A stretch of 64,000 nucleotides of DNA from Streptomyces fulvoviolaceus (GTDB taxonomy: Bacteria; Actinomycetota; Actinomycetes; Streptomycetales; Streptomycetaceae). Below the pieces are notes generated by a model. That model saw only the letters and a program-made list of their open reading frames with translations. It ran no database searches and was not told the origin of the DNA. Below are positions 43,858 through 55,748 of this stretch, in pieces. The DNA lies in contig NZ_JOEY01000047.1 in the NCBI RefSeq assembly GCF_000718165.1, forward strand, positions 26,574 through 90,573, given 5' to 3'. The position numbers and the translations under genes are program-made. Numbering within the stretch: the stretch's first letter is position 1; each line of letters opens with the position of its first letter.

Positions 43858-45912
43858 ATGGCCGATCCCTCCAGCTACCGCCCCAAGCCGGGACAGATCC
43901 CGGACTCTCCCGGGGTGTACCGGTTCCGCGACGAGCACCGCCGGGTGATCTACGTCGGAAAGGCGAAGAGCCTGCGTCAGCGCCTGGCGAACTACTTCCA
44001 GGACCTGGCGAACCTGCACCCGCGCACGCGGACGATGGTCACCACCGCCGCGTCCGTGGAGTGGACCGTGGTGTCCACGGAGGTCGAGGCCCTGCAGCTG
44101 GAGTACTCCTGGATCAAGGAGTACGACCCCCGGTTCAACGTCAAGTACCGCGACGACAAGAGCTATCCGTACCTCGCGGTGACGATGAACGAGGAGTACC
44201 CGCGCGTACAGGTGATGCGCGGCCACAAGAAGAAGGGCGTCCGCTACTTCGGGCCGTACGGACACGCCTGGGCCATCCGGGACACCGTCGACCTGCTGCT
44301 GCGCGTGTTCCCCGTCCGCACCTGCTCCGCCGGCGTCTTCAAGAACGCCGCCCGCACCGGCCGCCCCTGTCTCCTCGGCTACATCGGCAAGTGCTCCGCG
44401 CCCTGCGTCGACCGTGTCTCCGCCGAGGAGCACCGCGAACTCGCCGAGGAGTTCTGCGACTTCATGGCCGGCCGGACCGGGACCTACCTCCGCCGCCTCG
44501 AGAAGCAGATGACGGAGGCCGCCGAGGAGATGGAGTACGAGCGGGCCGCCCGCCTGCGCGACGACATCGGGGCCCTGAAGAAGGCCATGGAGAAGAACGC
44601 GGTCGTGCTCGCCGACGCGACCGACGCCGACCTCATCGCGGTCGCCGAGGACGAGCTGGAGGCGGCCGTCCAGATCTTCCACGTGCGCGGCGGACGCGTG
44701 CGCGGTCAGCGCGGCTGGGTCACCGACAAGGTCGAGGAGATCACCACCGCCGCCCTCGTCGAGCACGCCCTTCAGCAGCTCTACGGCGAGGAGCGCGGCG
44801 ACTCCGTACCCAAGGAGGTCCTGGTCCCGGCCCTGCCCGACCCCGTGGAGCCCGTCCAGGAGTGGCTCACCGAGCGCCGCGGGTCGAACGTCTCGCTGCG
44901 CATCCCCCAGCGCGGCGACAAGAAGGCCCTCATGGAGACCGTGCAGCGCAACGCCCTGCAGGCGCTCGCGCTCCACAAGACCAAGCGCGCCTCCGACCTC
45001 ACCACGCGCTCGCGTGCCCTGGAGGAGATCGCCGAGGCCCTCGACCTCGACAGCGCCCCGCTCAGGATCGAGTGCTACGACATCTCGCACCTCCAGGGCG
45101 ATGACGTCGTCGCCTCCATGGTCGTCTTCGAGGACGGCCTGCAGCGCAAGAGCGAGTACCGCCGCTTCCAGATCAAGAGCTTCGAGGGGCAGGACGACGT
45201 CCGCTCGATGCACGAGGTGATCACCCGCCGCTTCCGGCGCTATCTCGCCGAGAAGGAGAAGACCGGCGAGTGGACCGACGGCGAGGACATCCTCGACAAC
45301 GGCCTCAAGGACGACGACGGCCGCCCCAAGCGCTTCGCCTACCCGCCCCAGCTCGTCGTCGTCGACGGCGGACAGCCCCAGGTCGCCGCCGCCAAGAAGG
45401 CCCTCGACGAGCTCGGCATCGACGACATCGCCGTGTGCGGCCTCGCCAAGCGTCTCGAAGAGGTCTGGCTGCCCGACGAGGACGACCCCGTGGTCCTGCC
45501 ACGCACCAGCGAGGGCCTGTACCTTCTGCAGCGGGTCCGCGACGAGGCCCACCGCTTCGCGATCACCTACCAGCGCACCAAGCGCGCCAAGCGCTTCCGG
45601 TCCGGTCCTCTGGACGACGTACCGGGCCTCGGCGAGACACGCAAACAGGCGCTGATCAAGCACTTCGGTTCGGTGAAGAAGCTGCGATCCGCGACAATCG
45701 ACCAGATCTGCGAGGTACCCGGCATAGGCCGGAAAACGGCCGAGACCATCGCCGTGGCCCTCGCCCAGGCGGCTCCGGCCGCACCCGCCGTCAACACGGC
45801 GACTGGAGAGATCATAGAAGACGAGGAAGACGGGGCGCCCGAGACGGCGGGTGCCCCGGGGGAGCCCGTGACCGCGGGCGCCCCGGACGAACGACGGGGG
45901 CAGGAGAGATGA
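43858..45912 (+). CDS. uvrC: Excinuclease ABC subunit C
   Basis: A 684-residue dual-incision nuclease. N-terminal GIY-YIG domain ([26 protein letters not shown]), the Cys-rich region GKCSAPC, the UvrB-binding UVR coiled coil ([27 protein letters not shown], about 205-240), the RNase H-like domain with catalytic Asp in [14 protein letters not shown] and [10 protein letters not shown], and C-terminal helix-hairpin-helix motifs ([31 protein letters not shown]). An acidic Pro/Gly/Ala tail of about 45 residues follows. ATG 43858 has no ribosome binding site. First gene of a coupled operon with rapZ, yvcK and whiA. Confidence 0.96.
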   Translation: MADPSSYRPKPGQIPDSPGVYRFRDEHRRVIYVGKAKSLRQRLANYFQDLANLHPRTRTMVTTAASVEWTVVSTEVEALQLEYSWIKEYDPRFNVKYRDDKSYPYLAVTMNEEYPRVQVMRGHKKKGVRYFGPYGHAWAIRDTVDLLLRVFPVRTCSAGVFKNAARTGRPCLLGYIGKCSAPCVDRVSAEEHRELAEEFCDFMAGRTGTYLRRLEKQMTEAAEEMEYERAARLRDDIGALKKAMEKNAVVLADATDADLIAVAEDELEAAVQIFHVRGGRVRGQRGWVTDKVEEITTAALVEHALQQLYGEERGDSVPKEVLVPALPDPVEPVQEWLTERRGSNVSLRIPQRGDKKALMETVQRNALQALALHKTKRASDLTTRSRALEEIAEALDLDSAPLRIECYDISHLQGDDVVASMVVFEDGLQRKSEYRRFQIKSFEGQDDVRSMHEVITRRFRRYLAEKEKTGEWTDGEDILDNGLKDDDGRPKRFAYPPQLVVVDGGQPQVAAAKKALDELGIDDIAVCGLAKRLEEVWLPDEDDPVVLPRTSEGLYLLQRVRDEAHRFAITYQRTKRAKRFRSGPLDDVPGLGETRKQALIKHFGSVKKLRSATIDQICEVPGIGRKTAETIAVALAQAAPAAPAVNTATGEIIEDEEDGAPETAGAPGEPVTAGAPDERRGQER

Positions 45913-46913
45913 CCGAGCAGGACAAGCAGCCCACAGCCGAGCGAGATCAGTCGCACAAGGAAACAGGCGAGGATCCCGCACAGCAGGACGCACCCCAGGA
46001 AGACGGAGCACAGGTGAGTACGGGCATCGAAACAGCCGGGGTCCCCGAGGCGGCCATCCCCGAGCTGGTGATCATCTCCGGCATGTCCGGGGCCGGCCGG
46101 TCGACCGCCGCCAAGTGTCTGGAGGACCTCGGCTGGTTCGTCGTCGACAACCTCCCGCCCGCGCTGATCCCCACCATGGTGGAGCTCGGCGCCCGCTCCC
46201 AGGGCAATGTCGCCCGGATCGCGGTGGTCGTCGACGTCCGCGGCCGCCGCTTCTTCGACAACCTCCGCGAGTCCCTCGCCGACCTGGAGTCGAAGCACGT
46301 CACCCGGCGGATCGTGTTCCTGGAGTCCTCCGACGAGGCCCTGGTGCGCCGCTTCGAGTCCGTGCGCCGCCCGCACCCCCTCCAGGGCGACGGCCGCATC
46401 GTCGACGGCATCGACGCCGAGCGTGAGCTGCTGCGCGAGCTGCGCGGCGACGCCGACCTGGTGATCGACACCTCCAGCCTCAACGTGCACGAGCTGCGCG
46501 CCAAGATGGACGCCCAGTTCGCCGGCGACGAGGAGCCCGAGCTGCGGGCGACCGTCATGTCCTTCGGCTTCAAGTACGGCCTCCCGGTCGACGCCGACCT
46601 GGTCGCGGACATGCGCTTCCTGCCCAACCCGCACTGGGTCCCGGAGCTGCGCCCCTTCACCGGCCTCAACGAGGAGGTGTCGGCGTACATCTTCAACCAG
46701 CCCGGTGCCAAGGAGTTCCTCGACCGGTACGCCGAGCTGCTCAGGCTCGTGGCGGCGGGCTACCGCCGCGAGGGCAAGCGGTACGTGACGATCGCGATCG
46801 GCTGCACCGGTGGCAAGCACCGCTCGGTCGCCACCTCGGAGAAGCTCGCCGCGCGCCTCGTGGCCGAGGGCGTGGAGACGGTGGTCGTGCACCGGGACAT
46901 GGGACGGGAATGA
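45909..46913 (+). CDS. rapZ: RapZ-family nucleotide-binding protein
   Basis: A 334-residue P-loop protein of the RapZ (YvcJ) family. In E. coli RapZ directs decay of GlmZ sRNA to control glucosamine-6-phosphate synthase; in Gram-positives it sits with yvcK and whiA. Walker A is [22 protein letters not shown] (G-x4-G-R-S, lysine replaced by arginine, as is common here). The C-terminal domain contains [26 protein letters not shown] and [18 protein letters not shown] 45909 overlaps the uvrC stop. GTG 46014 has a better-spaced GGAG and would drop a disordered 35-residue leader; either is possible. Confidence 0.93.
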   Translation: MTEQDKQPTAERDQSHKETGEDPAQQDAPQEDGAQVSTGIETAGVPEAAIPELVIISGMSGAGRSTAAKCLEDLGWFVVDNLPPALIPTMVELGARSQGNVARIAVVVDVRGRRFFDNLRESLADLESKHVTRRIVFLESSDEALVRRFESVRRPHPLQGDGRIVDGIDAERELLRELRGDADLVIDTSSLNVHELRAKMDAQFAGDEEPELRATVMSFGFKYGLPVDADLVADMRFLPNPHWVPELRPFTGLNEEVSAYIFNQPGAKEFLDRYAELLRLVAAGYRREGKRYVTIAIGCTGGKHRSVATSEKLAARLVAEGVETVVVHRDMGRE

Positions 46914-47977
46914 CGGGACGTACTCCGCGGCTGGGCAGGCTGCGCCGGACGGTGCCCGAGGGGCGCGTGAGCCGGCCCGTCGAGGCCCGCGGTGCCAGAC
47001 CGCGCCGTCGTGGCGCCCAGCCGAAGGTGGTCGCGCTCGGCGGCGGCATGGGCCTGTCCGCCTCGCTCGCCGCCCTGCGCCGGATCACCGGTGACCTCAC
47101 CGCCGTCGTCACCGTGGCCGACGACGGCGGCTCCAGCGGCCGCCTGCGCGACGAACTGGGCGTGCTGCCGCCCGGCGACCTGCGCAAGGCGCTGGCCGCG
47201 CTGTGCGGGGACGACGACTGGGGCCAGACCTGGGCCCGCGTCATCCAGCACCGCTTCCAGTCCAAGGGTGACCTGCACGAACACGCGGTCGGCAATCTGC
47301 TGATCGTCGCCCTGTGGGAGCAGCTCGGCGACCATGTCCAGGCCCTCGACCTGGTCGGCAGGCTCCTGGGCGCGCACGGGCGCGTGCTGCCCATGTCGGC
47401 CGTACCGCTGGAGCTCCAGGCCCTGGTCAAGGGGCACGACCCGGATCACCCCGAGGACGTCGACACCGTGCGGGGACAGGCGAACGTCGCCCTCACGCCC
47501 GGCGAGGTGCAGTCCGTGCACCTCATGCCGCACGACCCGCCCGCCGTCCCCGAGGCCGTGGCCGCCGTCCTCGACGCCGACTGGGTGGTCCTCGGCCCCG
47601 GGTCCTGGTTCTCCTCGGTCATCCCGCACCTGCTCGTGCCCGAACTCCTGGACGCGCTGACCCAGACGAAGGCGCGCCGGGTACTCTCCCTGAACCTCGC
47701 TCCGCAGCCGGGAGAAACCGAAGGCTTCTCACCGCAGCGTCATTTGGAGGTTTTGGGACGACACGCCCCTAAACTCGCCCTGGACGTGGTGCTGGCCGAC
47801 GAGGCCGCCGTGCCCGACCGCGATGTGCTCACCGAGGCCGCCAAGCGGCTCGGTGCCGCGGTCGAGCTGGCCCCGGTCGCCAGGACAGATGGGAGCCCCA
47901 GGCATGACCCGGAGCTCCTTGCCGCCGCGTACGACCGTATTTTTCGGATGCATGGAAGGATCGGCCCATGGCGATGA
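46910..47977 (+). CDS. yvcK: YvcK-family gluconeogenesis factor
   Basis: A 355-residue member of the YvcK/CofD-like family, UDP-sugar-binding proteins needed for growth on gluconeogenic carbon sources and for cell-wall homeostasis. After a basic 35-residue leader comes [54 protein letters not shown] and [17 protein letters not shown] follow. ATG 46910 overlaps the rapZ stop. Its 3' end overlaps whiA by 10 bases, so the whiA ribosome binding site and any local whiA promoter lie inside this gene. Confidence 0.93.
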   Translation: MTGRTPRLGRLRRTVPEGRVSRPVEARGARPRRRGAQPKVVALGGGMGLSASLAALRRITGDLTAVVTVADDGGSSGRLRDELGVLPPGDLRKALAALCGDDDWGQTWARVIQHRFQSKGDLHEHAVGNLLIVALWEQLGDHVQALDLVGRLLGAHGRVLPMSAVPLELQALVKGHDPDHPEDVDTVRGQANVALTPGEVQSVHLMPHDPPAVPEAVAAVLDADWVVLGPGSWFSSVIPHLLVPELLDALTQTKARRVLSLNLAPQPGETEGFSPQRHLEVLGRHAPKLALDVVLADEAAVPDRDVLTEAAKRLGAAVELAPVARTDGSPRHDPELLAAAYDRIFRMHGRIGPWR

Positions 47978-48957
47978 CGGCAGCGGTGAAGGACGAGGTC
48001 TCCCGGCTCCCCGTCACCCGGACCTGCTGCAGGAAGGCGGAGGTATCCGCCATGCTGCGGTTCGCCGGCGGCCTCCACCTGGTGAGCGGGCGCATCGTGA
48101 TCGAGGCGGAGCTGGACACCGCGATGGCGGCCCGCCGGCTCAAACGGGACATCCTGGAGATCTTCGGCCACAGTTCCGAACTGATCGTGATGGCGCCCGG
48201 CGGACTGCGCCGCGGTTCGCGCTACGTCGTCCGGGTCGTCGCGGGCGGCGACCAGCTGGCCCGGCAGACCGGCCTGGTCGACGGCCGGGGCCGCCCGATC
48301 CGCGGGCTGCCCCCGCAGGTCGTCTCCGGCGCCACCTGTGACGCCGAGGCCGCCTGGCGCGGGGCCTTCCTGGCGCACGGCTCGCTCACCGAGCCGGGGC
48401 GCTCGTCGTCCCTCGAGGTGACCTGCCCGGGTCCGGAGGCCGCGCTCGCCCTGGTCGGCGCCGCCCGACGACTGTCGATCGCCGCCAAGGCCCGCGAGGT
48501 GCGCGGCGTGGACCGCGTGGTCGTCCGCGACGGCGACGCGATCGGCGCCCTGCTCACCCGCCTCGGCGCGCACGAGTCCGTGCTCGCCTGGGAGGAGCGC
48601 AGGATGCGCCGTGAGGTGCGGGCCACGGCGAACCGTCTGGCCAACTTCGACGACGCCAACCTGCGCCGCTCGGCCCGCGCGGCCGTCGCCGCCGGCGCCC
48701 GCGTCCAGCGCGCCCTGGAGATCCTCGCCGACGACGTGCCCGAGCACCTCGCCGCCGCGGGCCGGCTGCGCATGGACCACAAGCAGGCCTCCCTGGAGGA
48801 ACTGGGTGCGCTCGCCGACCCGCCGCTGACCAAGGACGCCGTGGCCGGCCGTATCCGCCGTCTGCTGGCGATGGCCGACAAGCGCGCCTCCGACCTCGGC
48901 ATCCCGGGCACGGAGTCCAGCATCACCGAGGAGATGGCCGACAACCTGGTCGGCTGA
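47968..48957 (+). CDS. whiA: Sporulation transcription factor WhiA
   Basis: A 329-residue DNA-binding regulator that, with WhiB, switches Streptomyces aerial hyphae to sporulation septation. The N-terminal degenerate LAGLIDADG homing-endonuclease-like domain (about 20-200) has [21 protein letters not shown] and [22 protein letters not shown]. The C-terminal HTH is [32 protein letters not shown] 47968 lies within yvcK. Last gene of the uvrC-rapZ-yvcK-whiA chain, with a strong terminator after it. Confidence 0.96.
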   Translation: MAMTAAVKDEVSRLPVTRTCCRKAEVSAMLRFAGGLHLVSGRIVIEAELDTAMAARRLKRDILEIFGHSSELIVMAPGGLRRGSRYVVRVVAGGDQLARQTGLVDGRGRPIRGLPPQVVSGATCDAEAAWRGAFLAHGSLTEPGRSSSLEVTCPGPEAALALVGAARRLSIAAKAREVRGVDRVVVRDGDAIGALLTRLGAHESVLAWEERRMRREVRATANRLANFDDANLRRSARAAVAAGARVQRALEILADDVPEHLAAAGRLRMDHKQASLEELGALADPPLTKDAVAGRIRRLLAMADKRASDLGIPGTESSITEEMADNLVG

Positions 48958-48970
48958 CTGTAGATCAATT

Positions 48971-49009
48971 CGCCGGTGCCGACGCCCACTTGGGCCGTCG
49001 GCACCGGCG
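48971..49009 (+). terminator. Terminator after whiA
   Basis: CGCCGGTGCCGACG (48971-48984) and CGTCGGCACCGGCG (48996-49009) form a 14-base perfect stem followed by TTTGT. Confidence 0.9.
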
Positions 49010-49103
49010 TTTGTCTGTCCTTGAGGCGCCCTTGACTCGATCATGAACTGTCATGAGCCTGGCATGAGTTCGCTGCTGTGGCGGACTACTGCAAGGGGGG
49101 CTC

Positions 49104-52055
49104 ATGAGACGAAGAACGAGACCGATCCTCGCCGTTGGCGCACTCCTGCTCGGCGGTGCGGGCATCGCACCCATCGCACAGGCTGCCGAGAGCGCTGCCT
49201 CTCCCGACCCGAACGAAGTGAAGGTCTATCGCGCCGAGGTGACGGGCAAGCAGGTACCCCTGCTGCTGGCGGCCGGGCAGGACGGCCACGAACTCGGCGA
49301 GCAGGTGCCCGAGAAGGGCACGGCCACCGTCGAGGTCTACCTCACCGACAAGCAGGCCGACAAGCTCGAGAAGCAGGGCGTCGACCTCGCCGAGCACACA
49401 CTCTCCGCCAAGGCCGAGGCCCGCGTCGAGGACGCCGCCGAGGGCGTGTACCGGCCCTACAGCGGAAGCGGCGGGCTCCAGGAGGAGATCCTCGCCACCG
49501 CGCAGGCCAACCCCGGCCTCACCAAGGTCGTCTCCATCGGCAAGACCATCAACGGCCAGGACATCCTCGCGCTCAAACTGACCAAGAACGCGAAGAAGAC
49601 GAAGGACGGCGCCAAGCCCTCCGTCCTGTACCTGTCCAACCAGCACGCGCGCGAGTGGATCACCCCGGAGATGACCCGCCGGCTGCTCCACCACTACGTG
49701 GACAGCTACAAGACGGACCAGCGGGTCAAGAAGATCGTCGACTCGACCGAGCTGTGGTTCGTCCTCTCGGCCAACCCCGACGGCTACGACTACACCTTCC
49801 AGGACTCCGACGCCCGCCTGTGGCGCAAGAACCTGCGGGACGTCAACGCCGACGGCGTCATCTCCACCGGCGACGGCGTCGACCTCAACCGCAACTTCGC
49901 CTACAAGTGGGGCTACGACGACGAGGGTTCGTCCCCCAACCCCACCAGCCAGACCTACCGCGGCGCGGCCCCGAGCTCCGAGCCCGAGACCCAGGCGCTG
50001 GACGCCTTCGAACGCCGTATCGGATTCGAGTACGGCATCAACTACCACTCCGCCGCCGAACTCCTCCTCTACGGCGTCGGCTGGCAGGTGGCCACCCCGA
50101 CCCCCGACGACGTCCTGTACGAGTCCCTGGCCGGCACGCCGGACAACTCCGCAATCCCCGGCTACCACCCGCAGGTCTCCTCGGAGCTGTACACCACCAA
50201 CGGCGAGGCCGACGGCCACGCGTCGAACGTCAACGGCACGGCGATGTTCACGCCCGAGATGTCGACCTGCCAGACCGTGTCCGACCTGGACCCGAACGAC
50301 CAGTGGAACGCGGCCGACTGCCAGTCGGTCTTCAACTTCCCCGACGACGAGAAGCTGATCCAGCAGGAGTTCGAGAAGAACATCCCGTTCGCGCTCTCCG
50401 TCGCCGAGACCGCCGCCCACCCCGACCAGCCGTCCTCCTCGGTCGGCCTGAAGGCCGCGGACTTCACCCCGGCGACGTTCACCACGTCGTACTCGCGCGG
50501 CGCGGACCAGGAGGTCTCCGTCGTCGCACGCAGGTCCGTGCGCGACAAGGAGCTCAGGTACCGCGTCAACGGCGGCCGCGTCGAGGACATGGCGCTCAAG
50601 GCCTGGAAGGGCGGCGAGACGTACGGCGGTGAGGACAACCTCTACTTCGACGAGTACCGGGCCAAGGTCGCCGACGGCGATCCGGGCGACAAGGTCGAGG
50701 TGTGGTTCACCGGCGAGACCAGGAGCGGCAAGCCCACCTCCAGCGAGCACTTCACGTACACGGTCGCGCAGCGGCCGCGCGCGGACACGCTCGTGGTCGC
50801 CGAGGAGGGCGCGGCCGCCACGCAGGCGCAGACGTACGTCGACGCGCTGAAGGCCAACGGCCGCAAGGCGATCGTCTGGGACGTCGCCGCGCAGGGCGCG
50901 CCCGACGCGCTCGGGGTGCTGGACCACTTCGGCACGGTCGTCCACTACACGGGCGCCAGCGTCCCCGGCAACGCCACCCAGCTCCAGCTCCGTGCCTTCC
51001 TCAACGAGGGCGGCAAGCTGATCGAGGCGGGCGAGCGCGCCGGCGGCAGCGTCGACCTGGGCGGCGGCACCCCGTCGAACGACTTCAGTCAGTACTACCT
51101 CGGCGCCTACACCCGTACGTCGCTACCGGACGCCACGGCCTTCGAGGGCTCCGGCAAGCTCGCCGGAGCGGACGCGGCCCTGGGCGCCGCGACCGGCAAC
51201 CCGCTGGACACGGCCGGTTCCTACAGCGTCACCTCGGAGAGCCTGCCGGTCGAGACCTTCCCGCAGTTCGCCAGCGCGGGCGCGGGCTCCTACCCCGGCA
51301 CGGTCAACCCGTACGGCCCCTACGAGGGCTCCTCCATGGCGGCCGTCACGCACAGCGACTACGCCTGGAACCGCCTCACCCGCACCATCGACCTCACCTC
51401 GGTGAGCGCCGCGGACGCGCCCACCCTGCGCACCCGTCTGCTGTGGGACACCGAGGAGGGCTACGACCACGCCGTCCTCGAGGCGCACACGGCCGGGGCC
51501 GACGACTGGACGACGCTCCCGGAGGCGGGCGCCGCCACCAGCACCGCCGTGCCCACCGAGTGCGAGGCCGGGTACTTCATCGCGGCGCACCCCGCCCTGA
51601 AGCGGTACCTGACGCTCGGCGACGGCGGCTGCACCGCCACCGGTACCAGCGGCTCCTGGAACAGCTTCACCGGAGCGTCGGCCGGCTGGCAGGAGGTCTC
51701 CTTCGACCTCTCCGCGTATGCCGGCAAGACGGTCGAGGTCTCCCTCGGCTACATCACCGACCCCGGTAGCGGTGGCCGTGGCGTCCTCGCCGACAACGCG
51801 TCCGTCGTCATCGGCGGCGAGGCCGTCGAGACCGAGGGCTTCGAGACGTCGCTGGGCGCCTGGAGCGTCCCCGGACCGCCCGCGGGCAGCCCCGCGGTCG
51901 TCAAGGACTGGGGGCTCGCGGGAGAGCTGTTCAAGACGTACGGAGCGGTCACCACGGACGACACCGTGCTGCTGGGCTTCGGCCTGGAGCACGTCACCGC
52001 GGCGGCCGACCGCACCGTCCTTCTCGGCAAGGCACTCGCGGCACTGGGAGGGTGA
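49104..52055 (+). CDS. Large secreted M14-family zinc carboxypeptidase
   Basis: A 983-residue exported metallopeptidase. Signal peptide 1-27 ends at AQA. A prodomain-like segment precedes the catalytic domain (about 115-450). Zinc ligands are His181 and Glu184 (QHAREW) and His315 (NYHSAAE). The substrate-binding DLNRNF is near 260, and the catalytic Glu is about 385 in FTPEMST. The remaining 500 residues hold a beta-rich segment, a glutamine-amidotransferase-like stretch (VVHYTGAS...LNEGGKLIEAGERAGG) and a C-terminal immune-inhibitor-A-like jelly roll with EEGYDHAVLEAHTAGADDW. It probably degrades extracellular protein. AAGGGGGG lies shortly before ATG 49104. Three CATGA copies (49042, 49052, 49063) sit in its promoter region. 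Confidence 0.92.
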   Translation: MRRRTRPILAVGALLLGGAGIAPIAQAAESAASPDPNEVKVYRAEVTGKQVPLLLAAGQDGHELGEQVPEKGTATVEVYLTDKQADKLEKQGVDLAEHTLSAKAEARVEDAAEGVYRPYSGSGGLQEEILATAQANPGLTKVVSIGKTINGQDILALKLTKNAKKTKDGAKPSVLYLSNQHAREWITPEMTRRLLHHYVDSYKTDQRVKKIVDSTELWFVLSANPDGYDYTFQDSDARLWRKNLRDVNADGVISTGDGVDLNRNFAYKWGYDDEGSSPNPTSQTYRGAAPSSEPETQALDAFERRIGFEYGINYHSAAELLLYGVGWQVATPTPDDVLYESLAGTPDNSAIPGYHPQVSSELYTTNGEADGHASNVNGTAMFTPEMSTCQTVSDLDPNDQWNAADCQSVFNFPDDEKLIQQEFEKNIPFALSVAETAAHPDQPSSSVGLKAADFTPATFTTSYSRGADQEVSVVARRSVRDKELRYRVNGGRVEDMALKAWKGGETYGGEDNLYFDEYRAKVADGDPGDKVEVWFTGETRSGKPTSSEHFTYTVAQRPRADTLVVAEEGAAATQAQTYVDALKANGRKAIVWDVAAQGAPDALGVLDHFGTVVHYTGASVPGNATQLQLRAFLNEGGKLIEAGERAGGSVDLGGGTPSNDFSQYYLGAYTRTSLPDATAFEGSGKLAGADAALGAATGNPLDTAGSYSVTSESLPVETFPQFASAGAGSYPGTVNPYGPYEGSSMAAVTHSDYAWNRLTRTIDLTSVSAADAPTLRTRLLWDTEEGYDHAVLEAHTAGADDWTTLPEAGAATSTAVPTECEAGYFIAAHPALKRYLTLGDGGCTATGTSGSWNSFTGASAGWQEVSFDLSAYAGKTVEVSLGYITDPGSGGRGVLADNASVVIGGEAVETEGFETSLGAWSVPGPPAGSPAVVKDWGLAGELFKTYGAVTTDDTVLLGFGLEHVTAAADRTVLLGKALAALGG

Positions 52056-52078
52056 ACGCGCCGGTCAACGGTGACTGA

Positions 52079-53287
<1,209 letters not shown>

Positions 53288-53316
53288 TCAACAGAGCAGG
53301 CACCTTGATGTGAGAG

Positions 53317-53356
53317 CAGGGCTCGGGCGGCGCAGGGACGCGCCGTCCGGGCCCTG
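53317..53356 (+). terminator. Hairpin between gap and pgk
   Basis: 17-base arms 53317-53333 and 53340-53356 (CAGGGCTCGG... with ...CCGGGCCCTG) pair with two G-U wobbles around AGGGAC. It could be a terminator or a partial attenuator. Confidence 0.65.
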
Positions 53357-53420
53357 ACTCACGTACAGACCAGCCCTCTTAGGATCACGAGCACCACAAG
53401 TCCTCTCGGGAGCCCTCTCA

Positions 53421-54632
53421 ATGAAGACGATCGACGAACTCCTCGCCGAAGGCGTCGCAGGCAAGCGGGTCTTCGTCCGCGCCGACCTCAACGTGCCGCT
53501 GGACGGCACCACCATCACCGACGACGGCCGCATCCGCGCCGTGCTGCCCACCGTCAAGGCCCTCGCCGAGGCGGGCGCCCGCGTGGTCGTCGCCTCCCAC
53601 CTGGGCCGCCCCAAGGGTGCCCCGGACCCGGCCTTCTCCCTCGGCCCGGCCGCCGCGCGCCTCGGTGAACTCCTCGGCGCCGACGTCGCGTTCGCGACCG
53701 ACACGGTCGGCGAGTCCGCCACGTCCACCGTCACCGGCCTCGCCGACGGCTCGGTCGCCGTCATCGAGAACCTGCGCTTCAACGCCGGCGAGACCTCCAA
53801 GGACGACGCCGAGCGCGGCACCTTCGCCGACCAGCTCGCCGGCCTCGCGGACGTCTATGTCGGCGACGGCTTCGGTGCCGTGCACCGCAAGCACGCCTCG
53901 GTCTTCGACCTTCCGGCCCGTCTGCCGCACTACGCCGGCTACCTCATCGCCACCGAGGTCGGTGTCCTGAAGAAGCTGACGGACGAGGTCCAGCGGCCGT
54001 ATGTCGTCGCCCTCGGCGGTGCCAAGGTCTCCGACAAGCTCGCCGTCATCGACCAGCTGCTCGGCAAGGCCGACCGCATCCTCATCGGCGGCGGCATGGC
54101 GTACACCTTCCTCAAGGCCAAGGGCCACGAGGTCGGCGCGTCGCTCCTCCAGGAGGACCAGATCCCGGCCGTCCTCGAGTACATCGAGCGTGCGGAGAAG
54201 ACCGGTGTCGAGCTGGTGCTGCCCGTCGACGCCGTGGTCGCTCCCGCGTTCCCGGACCTGAAGACCAAGGCCCCGGCGGGGGCCACCACCGTCGCCGCGG
54301 ACGCGATCCCGGCCGACCGGATGGGCCTGGACATCGGTCCGGAGTCCAACAAGCTGTACGCCTCGAAGATCACCGACGCCGCCACCGTCTTCTGGAACGG
54401 CCCGATGGGCGTCTTCGAGCACCCCGAATTCGCCGAGGGCACCAAGGCGGTCGCCCAGGCCCTCCTCGACTCCCAGGCCTTCACGGTCGTCGGCGGTGGC
54501 GACTCCGCCGCGGCCGTCCGCATCCTGGGCTTCGACGAGAACGCATTCGGCCACATCTCGACCGGCGGCGGCGCCTCCCTCGAATACCTCGAGGGCAAGA
54601 CGCTCCCCGGCCTCGCCGCACTGGAGGACTGA
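53421..54632 (+). CDS. pgk: Phosphoglycerate kinase
   Basis: A 403-residue enzyme making ATP from 1,3-bisphosphoglycerate. The N-terminal substrate domain has KRVFVRADLNVPLDG and ASHLGRPKG, with ENLRFNAGE and VYVGDGFGAVHRKHAS. The nucleotide domain has VALGGAKVSDKLAVI, LIGGGMAYTFL, FWNGPMGVFE and the C-terminal VVGGGDSAAAV...STGGGASLEYLEG. All catalytic residues are present. GGGAG lies eight bases before ATG 53421. It is followed six bases later by tpiA. Confidence 0.97.
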   Translation: MKTIDELLAEGVAGKRVFVRADLNVPLDGTTITDDGRIRAVLPTVKALAEAGARVVVASHLGRPKGAPDPAFSLGPAAARLGELLGADVAFATDTVGESATSTVTGLADGSVAVIENLRFNAGETSKDDAERGTFADQLAGLADVYVGDGFGAVHRKHASVFDLPARLPHYAGYLIATEVGVLKKLTDEVQRPYVVALGGAKVSDKLAVIDQLLGKADRILIGGGMAYTFLKAKGHEVGASLLQEDQIPAVLEYIERAEKTGVELVLPVDAVVAPAFPDLKTKAPAGATTVAADAIPADRMGLDIGPESNKLYASKITDAATVFWNGPMGVFEHPEFAEGTKAVAQALLDSQAFTVVGGGDSAAAVRILGFDENAFGHISTGGGASLEYLEGKTLPGLAALED

Positions 54633-54638
54633 CCCCGC

Positions 54639-55415
54639 ATGACCACTCGCACGCCGATCATGGCGGGCAACTGGAAGATGAACCTCAACCACCTCGAGGC
54701 CATCGCGCACGTCCAGAAGCTCGCCTTCGCCCTGGCCGACAAGGACTACGAGGCCGTCGAGGTCGCCGTCCTGCCGCCCTTCACCGATCTGCGCTCCGTG
54801 CAGACCCTGGTCGACGGCGACAAGCTCAAGATCAAGTACGGCGCCCAGGACCTCTCGGCGCACGACTCCGGTGCCTACACCGGCGAGATCTCGGGCTCGA
54901 TGCTGGCCAAGCTGAAGTGCACGTACGTGGCCATCGGCCACTCCGAGCGCCGCCAGTACCACGCCGAGACCGACGAGATCGTCAACGCCAAGGTCAAGGC
55001 CGCCTACAAGCACGGCCTGACCCCGATCCTGTGCGTCGGCGAGGAGCTGGAGGTCCGTGAGGCGGGCAACCACGTCTCCCACACCCTCGCCCAGGTCGAG
55101 GGCGGCCTCAAGGACCTCCCGGCCGAGCAGGCCGAGTCCGTCGTGATCGCCTACGAGCCCGTGTGGGCCATCGGCACCGGCAAGGTCTGCGGCGCCGAGG
55201 ACGCCCAGGAGGTCTGCGCGGCCATCCGCGGCAAGATCGCCGAGCTCTACACCCAGGAGCTGGCCGACCAGGTCCGCATCCAGTACGGCGGCTCCGTGAA
55301 GTCCGGCAACGTCGCCGAGATCATGGCGCAGGCCGACATCGACGGTGCGCTCGTGGGCGGTGCGTCGCTCGATGCCGACGAGTTCGTCAAGATCGTGCGC
55401 TTCCGCGACCAGTGA
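54639..55415 (+). CDS. tpiA: Triosephosphate isomerase
   Basis: A 258-residue TIM-barrel enzyme interconverting DHAP and glyceraldehyde 3-phosphate. Active-site residues are Lys13 (AGNWKMN), His101 (AIGHSERRQ) and Glu173 ([12 protein letters not shown]). The phosphate-binding YGGSVKSGN and [14 protein letters not shown] are intact. It starts six bases after the pgk stop. Confidence 0.97.
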   Translation: MTTRTPIMAGNWKMNLNHLEAIAHVQKLAFALADKDYEAVEVAVLPPFTDLRSVQTLVDGDKLKIKYGAQDLSAHDSGAYTGEISGSMLAKLKCTYVAIGHSERRQYHAETDEIVNAKVKAAYKHGLTPILCVGEELEVREAGNHVSHTLAQVEGGLKDLPAEQAESVVIAYEPVWAIGTGKVCGAEDAQEVCAAIRGKIAELYTQELADQVRIQYGGSVKSGNVAEIMAQADIDGALVGGASLDADEFVKIVRFRDQ

Positions 55416-55449
55416 GTACGCGCTAAGCGGGATCCGTCGTACCCTTGCG

Positions 55450-55475
55450 GGGGCGCAGCCCTGAGGCTGTGCCCC
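55450..55475 (+). terminator. Hairpin between tpiA and secG
   Basis: GGGGCGCAGCC (55450-55460) and GGCTGTGCCCC (55465-55475) form an 11-base stem with one G-U pair and a CTGA loop. It could attenuate read-through into secG. Confidence 0.55.
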
Positions 55476-55511
55476 TGTCGTCCATCCAGATCCGAGGAAG
55501 TTGGTCCAGCC

Positions 55512-55748
55512 GTGGTTATGGGGTTCTCGATCGCCCTGATCGTCTTCAGCGGGCTGCTGATGCTGCTGGTGCTGATGCACAAGGGGAAGGGCGGCGGCCT
55601 CTCCGACATGTTCGGAGGCGGCATGCAGTCGTCCGTCGGTGGCTCCTCGGTCGCCGAGCGCAACCTCGACCGGATCACGCTGGTGATCGGTCTGCTCTGG
55701 TTCGCGTGCATTGTCGTACTCGGCCTCCTCATGAAGACGAACAGCTGA
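55512..55748 (+). CDS. secG: Preprotein translocase subunit SecG
   Basis: A 78-residue membrane protein, accessory subunit of the SecYEG channel. Two helices (about 3-22 and 54-73) flank the conserved cytoplasmic loop MHKGKGGGLSDMFGGGMQSSVGGSSVAERNLDR. GTG 55512 is used; ATG 55518 two codons later is possible. Linkage of secG to tpiA is standard in actinobacteria. Confidence 0.95.
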   Translation: MVMGFSIALIVFSGLLMLLVLMHKGKGGGLSDMFGGGMQSSVGGSSVAERNLDRITLVIGLLWFACIVVLGLLMKTNS

